The notes beneath the pieces were generated by a model. The model worked only from the letters and a program-made list of their open reading frames with translations. It was not told where the DNA came from and did no database searches. Source: JBFXDI01 sp050181295 (GTDB lineage: Bacteria > Pseudomonadota > Alphaproteobacteria > Rhizobiales > Aestuariivirgaceae). Taken from it: a stretch of 33,330 bases of DNA. Location: contig JBFXDI010000033.1 in NCBI GenBank assembly GCA_050181295.1, positions 1 through 33,330 of the forward strand. Reading direction: 5' to 3'. Below, piece after piece: positions 1 to 7,257 of the stretch (the stretch's first letter is position 1; every line of letters starts with the position of its first letter). Made by a program: the position numbers and the translations under genes.

Positions 1-276
1 ATTGAGCTCGCCGGTCTTGACCACGATCCGATCGCCCGACTCCTGCTCAATGACAGTCCAGGCCCTGTAGGCCTGCTGCGCCAGCCGCACGTAGGGAATA
101 GTGTGATAGGTGAGGCGGATGATGCGGGAATGGTCCTGCGATTCCCCGCGATGGTGACCCAGCTCGAACTGCTCGATGCCAAGCACCTCGCGGCCCTCGC
201 GTCGAGCGAGCCAGTAGGCGGCGGCGCTGCCGAGCCCTCCCAGTCCCAGCACAATGTACTTGAAGCTGTCTTTCAC
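1..276 (-). CDS. N-methyl amino acid oxidase / sarcosine oxidase-type FAD oxidoreductase (partial, N-terminal 92 residues)
   Basis: Only the N-terminal part is in the window; the gene runs off the left edge. From a GTG at 274-276 the frame stays open for 92 codons to base 1. It opens with a dinucleotide-binding fold, VLGLGGLGSAAAYWLARR, ending on an acidic residue (IEQFELGHHRGES). RIIRLTYH follows, the layout of monomeric sarcosine oxidase / N-methyltryptophan oxidase (MTOX), where the HG-S stretch precedes RIIR. Members oxidise secondary N-methyl amines to amine plus formaldehyde and H2O2 with covalent FAD; the covalent-flavin Cys would lie outside the window. An AGGT stretch lies about 9 bases before the start. 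The family call is firm from the N-terminus; the substrate cannot be told. A Rieske oxygenase at 7258 and a second amine-oxidase-type flavoprotein at 764 fit an N-demethylation theme. Confidence 0.85.
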   Translation of the reverse strand, partial: MKDSFKYIVLGLGGLGSAAAYWLARREGREVLGIEQFELGHHRGESQDHSRIIRLTYHTIPYVRLAQQAYRAWTVIEQESGDRIVVKTGELN

Positions 277-394
277 CGATTACCTAAAAGGTCCAAATAT
301 CGATCCATCGTTCCATTATTCAGCGTAATCCGCATGCTTGTCCAGCGGTGCCCGCGGGTTCATATTGACCGGAGCATGCGATGGTTGCCGTGCG

Positions 395-757
395 ATGATC
401 AGGCGCATCCGCATCAAGCGTATCTACGACCCTCGGGACTCCGATGACGGGCGACGCATCCTTGTCGACCGCGTATGGCCACGCGGTGTGGACAAGAGCA
501 AGGCGAAGCTGGCGCTGTGGCTGAAGGATGTTGCCCCGACCAGCGGCCTGCGGAAGTGGTTCGGCCACGACCCGGCGCGCTGGGCCGAGTTCCGCCGCCG
601 CTATCGTGAGGAGCTCGACGCCAATCCTGCGGTGGAGGACCTCGTGAAGGCGGCCGCGGCTGAACCTGTCACGCTGCTCTACGGCGCGCGCGACACGGAG
701 CACAACCAGGCCGTGGTGCTCGCGGAATATCTGCGGGAGCGGGTGGGGCGCGCGTAG
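395..757 (+). CDS. DUF488 family protein (YeaO-like)
   Basis: A 120-residue protein beginning MIRRIRIKRIYDPRD. It shows the DUF488/YeaO signature: RIYDP, then RILVDRVWPRGV (residues about 22-33), LWLKDVAPTSGLRKWFGHDP, and a C-terminal VTLLYGARDTEHNQAVVLAEYL. The length is normal for the family. I chose the ATG at 395 rather than an upstream TTG at 338 because homology starts at MIRRIRIKRIY and the extra 19 residues look unlike the family. The biochemical role of DUF488 proteins is not established. The gene is alone on this strand and converges with the flavoprotein gene that ends 6 bases downstream. Nothing links it functionally to its neighbours. Confidence 0.88.
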   Translation: MIRRIRIKRIYDPRDSDDGRRILVDRVWPRGVDKSKAKLALWLKDVAPTSGLRKWFGHDPARWAEFRRRYREELDANPAVEDLVKAAAAEPVTLLYGARDTEHNQAVVLAEYLRERVGRA

Positions 758-763
758 TCCGCT

Positions 764-2047
764 CTAGAAGCGCGAGCCTGTGAGATGCGCGGCCTGGGCG
801 CCCGCTTCATAGAAGCCCTCCCGGATGGTCCGGAACTGCGCGTCCACGGGGTCGGTGACCGGCAGCGGCAGCTCATCTTCCGCAGTTTCGCCCAGCACAT
901 GACCGGCAAGGATCTTTCCGAATACAGTGCCGGGAGCGATGCCGCGCCCATTGTAGGCCGAGAAGCCGACCATCTTTGGCCCGAGTCTGTGGAAGCGGGG
1001 CAGGTGGTTGCCTGTCATGCCGATGGTGCCGAACCACTCGGCGTCGAACTCGACATCGCCGAGCTGCGGGAATTCCCGCCGGAGCGTGCGCCGGATCCAG
1101 CCCTTGTGGATGGAGGTGCCCGAGCCGCGCAGCGCGCCGATGCTGCCGAAGATGAGCCGGCCCGTCTTGTCCATGCGGAACGAGCGCATGACGGTGTGCG
1201 TGGTCCAGGCGCCTTCGCGGCCGGGCAGGATCGTGCGCGAGAGGTTGTCGCCGAGCGGCTTCGTCGCGAAGTTGAAGTAGGAGAGCCGGACCTGTTGTGT
1301 GCGCAGTCTTTCCAGAGGTCCGGTGCTGTAGGCGTCGGTCGCGGTGATGACCCACTCCGCCGTGACCTGGCCGCCGGCTGTGCGCACGACCCATCGGTCG
1401 CCGCTTCGCTCGATGCCTTCGACCCGGCTGCCCGTATGGATCGTGGCGCCGGCTCTGGCGGCCGCATGGGCAAGACCACGCACATAGGCAAGGGGCTGGA
1501 GCGTCCCGGCGCGCATGTCCAGCATCGCGCCCTTGTAGCCGCCGGTGCCGAGACGGCTTGCTGTCTCCCTGGCATCGAGCAGCCGCACCGGCGCCCCCCG
1601 CTTCTTCCATTGGGCCTCGCGTTGCCGGAGCTCCGCCAGGCCCTTCTCATCGACGGCGCAATGGAGCGTGCCGTTCTTCTCCACCTCGCAGGCGATGGCG
1701 TGCTTCTCGATCATCTCGAACACGAGCTTCGGCCCGTCGCTGAGAAGCGACAGAAGCCGTTCGCCATGCACGGGCCCGAGCACGCGCGGAAACTCGTCCG
1801 GCATCACCCACATGCCGGCGTTGATGAGCCCGACATTGCGTCCGGAAGCTCCGTAGCCGATTTCCTCGGCTTCCAGCACGATGGCCTTGCGTCCCGCTTC
1901 GGCGAGGTGAAGCGCCGCCGACATGCCGGTGAAGCCACCGCCGATGATCGCAACGTCCGCCGTGACCTCGCCGGCGAGCGGTGAGGTCGGTGGCGGCTCT
2001 GGCGCGGTCTTTTCCCAAAGGCCGTGAGAGCGCGGGTCATTCTTCAT
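764..2047 (-). CDS. FAD-dependent oxidoreductase, DAO family (glycine/D-amino acid oxidase type)
   Basis: A 427-residue flavoprotein. The N-terminal region has the FAD Rossmann motif DVAIIGGGFTGMSAALHLAEAG (around residues 31-52), the acidic end of the second strand (VLEAEEIGYGASGRN), and a DAO-type body with ATDAYS near the middle. The C-terminal FAD contact is GFSAYNGRGIAPGTVFGK, as in PuuB/OrdL-like gamma-glutamylputrescine oxidase and related amine oxidases. Such enzymes oxidise a primary or secondary amine to an imine/aldehyde using O2. The ATG at 2047 is preferred over an in-frame TTG at 2059 because it is the better start codon and only four residues shorter. It is the last gene of the leftward operon and lies 91 bases after the B12 mutase. 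The substrate is unknown; oxidation of an amine made or used by the mutase pathway is an inference from position only. Confidence 0.87.
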   Translation of the reverse strand: MKNDPRSHGLWEKTAPEPPPTSPLAGEVTADVAIIGGGFTGMSAALHLAEAGRKAIVLEAEEIGYGASGRNVGLINAGMWVMPDEFPRVLGPVHGERLLSLLSDGPKLVFEMIEKHAIACEVEKNGTLHCAVDEKGLAELRQREAQWKKRGAPVRLLDARETASRLGTGGYKGAMLDMRAGTLQPLAYVRGLAHAAARAGATIHTGSRVEGIERSGDRWVVRTAGGQVTAEWVITATDAYSTGPLERLRTQQVRLSYFNFATKPLGDNLSRTILPGREGAWTTHTVMRSFRMDKTGRLIFGSIGALRGSGTSIHKGWIRRTLRREFPQLGDVEFDAEWFGTIGMTGNHLPRFHRLGPKMVGFSAYNGRGIAPGTVFGKILAGHVLGETAEDELPLPVTDPVDAQFRTIREGFYEAGAQAAHLTGSRF

Positions 2048-2138
2048 TGCGGCTCGCAAGCAGGATTTCGATCCCTCCCGCTCTAGGCGGGCTGGCGACG
2101 GGCGTAAAGATCGAATTTCAGTATGGCATGCCTGCTAT

Positions 2139-3905
2139 TCAGGCCTGCCGCTCCGCCATCAGCGTCAGCCGGCCGAGCATGGTCTCGACACTTGGACAGA
2201 CGATGGCGCCTGCCGCCTCCAGCTCTCCCCCGATCTCGACCGGCAGGCTGGTGTTGCTGCCGTCCGGAATGCGGTTGAGCTTGCCGCCGACGAACACCGG
2301 CAGTTCGACCGACCGCTCCGCCAGCTCCTTGCGGAGATCGGCGACAAACTGCAGCGCGACGCCGTTGTAGGAGGAAAGGGCGATGAAGTCGGCCTTCTGC
2401 ATCTCCGCTTGCTCGGCGAGGTCGTTCGGGTCGGTTGACACTCCGCCGTCGAGAATCTCCACGCCGAGCTCCCGGAGCACGGTCTCGACCAGGATCTTCC
2501 CGTATTCGTGCACGTCGGTCGTGGCGATGACGGCCTTGAGGCCGGCCTTTGCGATGCGCTTGCGGTGATCGGCATCCATGCGGCCGACCATTCCTTCGCC
2601 CTCGCGTTCCAGTTGCTCGATCGAGTGTGAGCGCACGAGGGGCGTGCGCCCGCGCAGCCGGCCCGGCGTCTCCCTGCCTGGCCCGTAGAGCTCCTCCAGC
2701 CGCTTCGAGCCCACGCGCCGGATGCCGAGTAGCATCTCGAAGGGGTTCTGGACGTCGATGCCGGCTTCCTGGAAGCCGGCGATCACATTGTCGCGGAACT
2801 GCCTGCCGCCCTCCACGATCTTGTCTGCCGTCTCGTCCACTTCCTCCTCGCGCACGAGCGCATGCAGCGGCTGATCCAGCTCGACCAGCTTGTTGGCGAA
2901 CATGTGAACATCGATGATCTCCTCGATGTCGGGGATGCGCTGCGCCTCGGTCACCGGTGTCGGGTTGACCGCGTGGCCAGCGGGGCGCGTGCGCTCCCCA
3001 TAAATGTCGACCCTGAGATAGGTCGCCAGCGCGGCGTAGTTCTCGGCGTGGTTCGGGCCATACATGGTGGTCGCGCCATAGAGCATCGTGCCCGGCGTCT
3101 TGTGGATCTTCTGTGCTGCGCGCTGGAAGGCGAGACGGCTTACGGGCCGTGCGTAGGTGTTGCCGAAGGAATAGGAGGCGTGCCCGCCGCACAGATCATC
3201 GACGATGTATTGTTCGAGCAGGATCGCGCCGAGCGAGCAGGAAAGGTCGGTGAAGAGCGAGGCGAACCCGTCGTCGAGGCTCGAATGCACGATCACCGGC
3301 ACCGGTTGCGCGGCGGTAAGGGCTATGGCCTTGAGAGACTCGGCCGTGGTGAAGATGTCGTCGTCCCAGTGAGGCTGGCGGAAGGCGAAATACTGGCCGA
3401 GATTGCCGACGGATGTGGAGCCGGAGAGAAGCGCGGCGATGGTGTTCTCGAAGGCTGCGGGGGTGCCGATGACGAAATCCCCGAAATGCGGCGCGACCGG
3501 CGCGCGGCTGGTGAGCGCGACCCAGTCCTCCACCTCCTGCATGATGAGGCCGGTGCCGCGCGGCATGTCCTTCCGCTTGGCGCGGGGATAGCCCATGCTC
3601 CAGTCGAGGCAGATGCCGTAGCGATCGACGCGGTATCCGGCCTTGTCGAGGCTCTCCCATATCTCGCCCCAGGCGCGCTGGCTCTTGCCCGGATCGCGGA
3701 AGCCGATCTGGGCGTGCATCATCGTGCGGCCTTCCTCGGTGCATTTCCGCTTGTATTCGATCTCGGAGCCGACGCCGTAGGTCTCCAGGAAAGGCGATCG
3801 TCCTATGGTGACCTCCGTCGCCATGCGGCGCCCCTCCTGGACCAGGGCCTTCGCATCGGGGAGTTCCGCCTCGGGAAAGACATGACGGCGTTCAAGCTTC
3901 GGCAT
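2139..3905 (-). CDS. Fused cobalamin-dependent mutase, glutamate mutase (GlmE + GlmS)-like
   Basis: A 588-residue protein with two parts. Residues about 55-430 resemble the catalytic TIM-barrel subunit of glutamate mutase (GlmE): the barrel begins GRTMMHAQIGFRDPGKSQ, and internal stretches include GTPAAFENTIAALLSGSTS and AGHAVNPTPVTEAQ. Residues about 450-588 form a B12-binding domain with the base-off/His-on motif DVHEYG at 464-469. It is followed about 42 residues later by an SSYNG stretch and then by VFVGGK, matching the DxHxxG...SxL...GG spacing of GlmS. In clostridial glutamate mutase these are two separate subunits; here they are one chain. The reaction would be an adenosylcobalamin radical carbon-skeleton rearrangement, but the substrate is not evident. 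No MutL/GlmL reactivase or methylaspartate ammonia-lyase is recognisable nearby. It starts 15 bases after the IclR stop with AGAGAGGG as ribosome site, so the two are co-transcribed. Confidence 0.8.
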   Translation of the reverse strand: MPKLERRHVFPEAELPDAKALVQEGRRMATEVTIGRSPFLETYGVGSEIEYKRKCTEEGRTMMHAQIGFRDPGKSQRAWGEIWESLDKAGYRVDRYGICLDWSMGYPRAKRKDMPRGTGLIMQEVEDWVALTSRAPVAPHFGDFVIGTPAAFENTIAALLSGSTSVGNLGQYFAFRQPHWDDDIFTTAESLKAIALTAAQPVPVIVHSSLDDGFASLFTDLSCSLGAILLEQYIVDDLCGGHASYSFGNTYARPVSRLAFQRAAQKIHKTPGTMLYGATTMYGPNHAENYAALATYLRVDIYGERTRPAGHAVNPTPVTEAQRIPDIEEIIDVHMFANKLVELDQPLHALVREEEVDETADKIVEGGRQFRDNVIAGFQEAGIDVQNPFEMLLGIRRVGSKRLEELYGPGRETPGRLRGRTPLVRSHSIEQLEREGEGMVGRMDADHRKRIAKAGLKAVIATTDVHEYGKILVETVLRELGVEILDGGVSTDPNDLAEQAEMQKADFIALSSYNGVALQFVADLRKELAERSVELPVFVGGKLNRIPDGSNTSLPVEIGGELEAAGAIVCPSVETMLGRLTLMAERQA

Positions 3906-3920
3906 TGTTCTTGACCCTCT

Positions 3921-4706
3921 CTATGAAACATCCTTCGCCAGGGCGTCGCCGATCGAGATCGCCGTTTCCCTGAGCGGAGGAAGCAGTGTGTCGAGACCTG
4001 CGTCGAGCGACAGCGCGCTCCTGAGAAACATCACGTTCAGCGAGGCCATCACGCGGCCGTTCGCGAGCACCGGCACGCCGATACCCCAGATCGCGCTGTC
4101 GTAGACGGTTTCGAGATAGGCATCGTCGGTCAGCGAATAGCCGCGCTTGCGGGTGTCGGCGAGCAGCCGCTTCGCCCTTGCGGGGTCGTTGGCGCGGGCA
4201 TCGAGAGGATTGCCCGAGGCCCTGAGCACCGAGAGGATGCGGTCTGCTTCCTCATCTCCGCAGAAGGAGAGATAGGCTAGGCCAAGCGCGCTCAGGAGCA
4301 TCGGCGTGCGGGCGCCCACCTTCCGGTTCAGGGACAGAACGCCGAACTCGCGGTTGGTCGCCGCGATCACCATCGCGTCGCCGTCGAAGAGGCCGAAATC
4401 GGAGGGCCAGCCGACCTTGCGTCGAAAGGTCGAGAGGAAGGGCGCCGCCACCGAGGTCACCCGGGCCTGCGCATGCATCCCGTTGCTGAGGAGCAGGCAT
4501 TTTCCCGTGGGCGCGTAGGTGGCGCTGCCCTGTTCGCGCATCACGTATCCAGCGTTGATGAGCGTTTCGATCATCCGCAGCACCGTGGGTTTCGGATAGC
4601 CCGTGCGCTTGTGGATCTCGGTGACGGTCGCCCGCTCGAGCTGGTTGATCTGCCGCAGCACCTCGAGGCCGCGCGTCAGCGCCGTCACTGGATCGAAAGC
4701 CGGCAT
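3921..4706 (-). CDS. IclR family transcriptional regulator
   Basis: A 261-residue IclR protein. The N-terminal winged helix-turn-helix covers about residues 5-70 (TRGLEVLRQINQL, TVTEIHKRTGYPKPTVLRMI, LINAGYVM). The C-terminal effector domain has a family-like WGIGVPVLANGRVMASLNV stretch. It lies inside the leftward operon, 34 bases after the CoA-transferase and 15 bases before the mutase, so it probably controls this operon and itself. IclR proteins bind palindromic operators and sense small organic acids or similar ligands. The perfect palindrome at 7163-7181, in front of the first gene of the operon, is the natural operator candidate. The effector is unknown but is likely the pathway substrate or an intermediate. 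Confidence 0.92.
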   Translation of the reverse strand: MPAFDPVTALTRGLEVLRQINQLERATVTEIHKRTGYPKPTVLRMIETLINAGYVMREQGSATYAPTGKCLLLSNGMHAQARVTSVAAPFLSTFRRKVGWPSDFGLFDGDAMVIAATNREFGVLSLNRKVGARTPMLLSALGLAYLSFCGDEEADRILSVLRASGNPLDARANDPARAKRLLADTRKRGYSLTDDAYLETVYDSAIWGIGVPVLANGRVMASLNVMFLRSALSLDAGLDTLLPPLRETAISIGDALAKDVS

Positions 4707-4740
4707 GGCTTGGGCTACATCCTCTCCATGCTCGATGCTC

Positions 4741-5961
4741 CTACCTCACGACTCCTTCGGCCCTCAGTCGCTCCAGGCACGCCCTGTCGCGCCCAAGCTC
4801 GCGGCATAGCACGTCCTCCGTATGCTCGCCGAGCAAGGGAGGGGGCCGGCGATAGGCGGCCGGAGTATCGGACAAGCGGATCGGATTTGCCACCGAAGGC
4901 GCCGAGCCGAACGGATGCGGGATCTCGACGCGCAGGCCGCGGGCCATGGCTTGCGGCTCGCAGAAGACCTGGTCGATGCGATTGATGGGCGCGCACGGCA
5001 CGTCTGCCGTCTCGAAGACTATCTGCCAGGCCGCGGTGCTCCGGGTCGTCAGGGTTTCGGAGAGTGCCGCGACCAGCGCTTCGCGATGCTCGACCCGGCG
5101 GCGGTTCGTCGCGAAGCGCTCGTCTTCTGCGAGGTCCGGTCGCTGCATGGCCATGCAGCAGCGGCGGAACTGCTCGTCCGTCCCCACCGCAAGCACGATA
5201 TGCCCGTCCGCGGTGGCAAAGCTGCGGTAGGGAACGACGTTGGGATGGCTGTTGCCGAGCCGGCCGGGAACGAGCCCCGAGACGAGATAGTTCGAGGCCT
5301 GGTTGGCGAGCATCGCCACTTGCGCGTCGAAAAGGCTGAGGTCGATGTGCTGTCCGCGTCCAGTGAAGGTCCGCGCCTGCACTGCGGCGAGAATGCCGAC
5401 CGCTGCATAAAGGCCGGTGAAGAGATCGGCGACCGCAACGCCCGTCTTCAGGGGCTCGGCGCCGGGAGCTCCGTCCGGCTGGCCGGTGAGGCTCATGAGG
5501 CCGCCCGCCGCCTGCATGGCGAAATCGTAGCCCGGCTTGTGGCGCGAGGGACCGGTCTGGCCGAAGGCCGTGATCGAGCAATAGATCAGCCGCGGATTGA
5601 TTGCGCTCAACGCATCGTGGTCGAGTCCGTACTTTGCGAGGCCCCCGGGCCGGAAGTTCTCCACCAGCACATCGGCGCGGGCGGCGAGCTCCCTGACGAG
5701 TGCCGCGCCTTCTGGCTTTGAGAAGTCGATGGCGACGGAGCGCTTGTTGCGGTTGGTGCAGAGATAGTAGGCGGATTCCCGCCCGTCGGTTTTGGTGTCT
5801 TCGAGATAAGGCGGACCCCATGCCCGCGTATCGTCGCCGCGCTCGGGGTGTTCGACCTTGATCACGTCCGCGCCCAGGTCGGCGAGCATCTGCGACGCCC
5901 AGGGGCCGGCGAGCACCCGGCAGAGCTCCACGACCTTCAGATTCCCGAGCGCCGTCTGCAT
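4741..5961 (-). CDS. CaiB/BaiF family CoA-transferase (class III)
   Basis: A 406-residue class III CoA-transferase. Recognisable elements are LKVVELCRVLAGPWASQMLADLG at the N-terminus, DVIKVEHPERGDDTR, the RNKRSVAIDFSKPEG stretch, VLVENFRPGGLAKYGLD, and PGYDFAMQAAGGLM with the catalytic Asp at about residue 146. GRGQHIDLSLFDAQVAML follows. The family moves CoA from one acyl-CoA to a free carboxylic acid through an Asp-CoA anhydride/thioester mechanism. The ATG at 5961 is preferred to longer in-frame options because homology begins there and GAGAAAAG precedes it. It lies 10 bases downstream of the acyl-CoA dehydrogenase stop, which suggests CoA activation of the acid that the dehydrogenase then oxidises. 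The acid itself is not known; carnitine, crotonobetaine and related carboxylates are known substrates of the family. Confidence 0.92.
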   Translation of the reverse strand: MQTALGNLKVVELCRVLAGPWASQMLADLGADVIKVEHPERGDDTRAWGPPYLEDTKTDGRESAYYLCTNRNKRSVAIDFSKPEGAALVRELAARADVLVENFRPGGLAKYGLDHDALSAINPRLIYCSITAFGQTGPSRHKPGYDFAMQAAGGLMSLTGQPDGAPGAEPLKTGVAVADLFTGLYAAVGILAAVQARTFTGRGQHIDLSLFDAQVAMLANQASNYLVSGLVPGRLGNSHPNVVPYRSFATADGHIVLAVGTDEQFRRCCMAMQRPDLAEDERFATNRRRVEHREALVAALSETLTTRSTAAWQIVFETADVPCAPINRIDQVFCEPQAMARGLRVEIPHPFGSAPSVANPIRLSDTPAAYRRPPPLLGEHTEDVLCRELGRDRACLERLRAEGVVR

Positions 5962-5971
5962 GTCTTTTCTC

Positions 5972-7135
5972 TCAGGCCCGCTGGTTGAAACGGCGGCCGA
6001 CGAGCGCGGCGGCGATATTGACCTTCTGAATGTCAATCGTGCCGCCCGCAATGCCCCAGCCCCAGGCATCGCGGAATCGCTGCTCGGCGGCATAGGCCTT
6101 CGAATAGCCGTAGCCTCCGAGAAGCTGCATCGCCTTGCCGCAGACATCGCGCGCCATCTCGTTGGCGAAGCACTTCGCCATGCTGCTCGCGAGCACGGAG
6201 GGGAAATGCTCTTCCGACTTCGAAGCCACGGCCTTGTGGATGAGAAGCCGCGAAGCCTCCACCTGCATCGCCATTTCCGCGAGCTTTAGCTGCACCGCCT
6301 GGAAATCGACGATCGGCTTTCCGAACTGCCGCCGCTCCTGCGTGTAGGCGAGCGCGTCCTCGAGCGCGGCGGCCGCTAATCCAAGCGTCATGGTCGCGTT
6401 GCCGCAGCGCTCGAGGTCGAAGGCCTCCATGAGCTTGCCGAAGGAGCCGGCCGGCACCACGATCTGATCCCGCGGCACGCGCACGTCCTCAAGAACGATG
6501 TCGGCCGAGGGAATGCCTCGAAATCCCATGAGCGCCTCGCGCTTGCCGAACGACACGCCCTTTCGATCGCTCTCCATCTACACGGCGCCGCTCCCCTTTG
6601 CGCCCGGAGCGTCCGAGAGGCGGCAATAGACGAGATAGCCGCCGGCATGTCCGCCGCCGCTGCTCCAGCGCTTGCGGCCGTTGAGCACGACGCTGTCGCC
6701 GTCGGTGGCGCCCCGCGTCTTGAGATCGGTGAGGGCGGTGCCGGCGTCGGGTTCGGACATGGCGATGGCGACCGTCAACCGGCCGGCGCAGACGTCGGGG
6801 ATAAGCCGTTTCTTGAGCGCTTCCGGCGCGAAGCGCTCGATCGCCTTGATGGGTCCCACAACACTCTCGAAGACGGGAAAGGCGAGGGCAGGGTGCAGCT
6901 TTACGAACTCTTCCAGCACCAGCAGCGCATCGAGATCGGTGAGTCCGTGGCCACCATAGGCGGAATCGATGTTGATACCGAGAAATCCCATCTCGCCCAG
7001 GCGCTTGAGAACCTCCGGCCCCGGCGGCTCGCTGGTCTCCTCGATGCGTCGTGCTTCCGCCGCAAGCTCGCGGCGGGCGAAATCCCGAGCGACGCGCTGC
7101 AATTCGCTCTGTTCCGGCGTCAAAGAGAAATCCAT
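5972..7135 (-). pseudogene. Acyl-CoA dehydrogenase interrupted by an in-frame TAG
   Basis: One continuous acyl-CoA dehydrogenase frame of 387 codons plus stop, broken only by TAG at 6578-6580 (codon 186). The upstream part has the N-terminal helical domain (MDFSLTPEQSELQRVARDFA) and the FAD-contact stretch AIAMSEPDAGTALTDLKTRA-like. The downstream part has VSFGKREALMGFRGIPSADI, VLEDVRVP, YTQERRQFGKPIVDFQAVQ and LLGGYGYSKAYAAEQRFRDAW. Frame and codon use do not change across the stop, so a point change (for example from TGG or CAG) or a read error is the simplest cause. The usual catalytic Glu of the C-terminal EGT motif is Gly here (IAGGTIDIQ, codon 6044-6046), so even the intact protein would need another base or be atypical. 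An ATG directly follows the TAG, but the C-terminal half alone would lack the N-terminal part of the FAD fold. First gene of the leftward operon. Confidence 0.85.
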
Positions 7136-7162
7136 CGAAGACGGGCCCCAATATTCGAGTTA

Positions 7163-7181
7163 CAGTTCATCTATTGAACTG
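7163..7181. promoter_or_regulatory. Palindromic operator candidate in the divergent promoter
   Basis: A perfect inverted repeat, CAGTTCA then 5 bases then TGAACTG, lies between the leftward acyl-CoA dehydrogenase operon (start 7135) and the rightward Rieske oxygenase (start 7258). A further small palindrome TGAATTCA follows at 7182-7189, and a TTGACT -35-like hexamer lies at 7195-7200. Size and place suit an IclR-type operator controlling both directions. The IclR at 3921-4706 is the nearest candidate; binding is inferred. Confidence 0.6.
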
Positions 7182-7257
7182 TGAATTCAACAATTGACTT
7201 TTAGCGCGAAGCATGATGATCTGCAAGCCACAAACTCGCAGGGAGGCTTGTGGGCAC

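Noticed and set aside
785..1984. Long open frame antisense to the DAO-family flavoprotein
   Set aside because: Low-complexity Ala/Arg/Gly/Asp-rich translation without any family motif; an effect of high GC third positions on the opposite strand.
5972..6577. C-terminal acyl-CoA dehydrogenase half as an independent gene starting at the ATG after the TAG
   Set aside because: Same frame, no separate ribosome site, and it lacks the N-terminal half of the FAD/substrate fold; better read as one broken gene.
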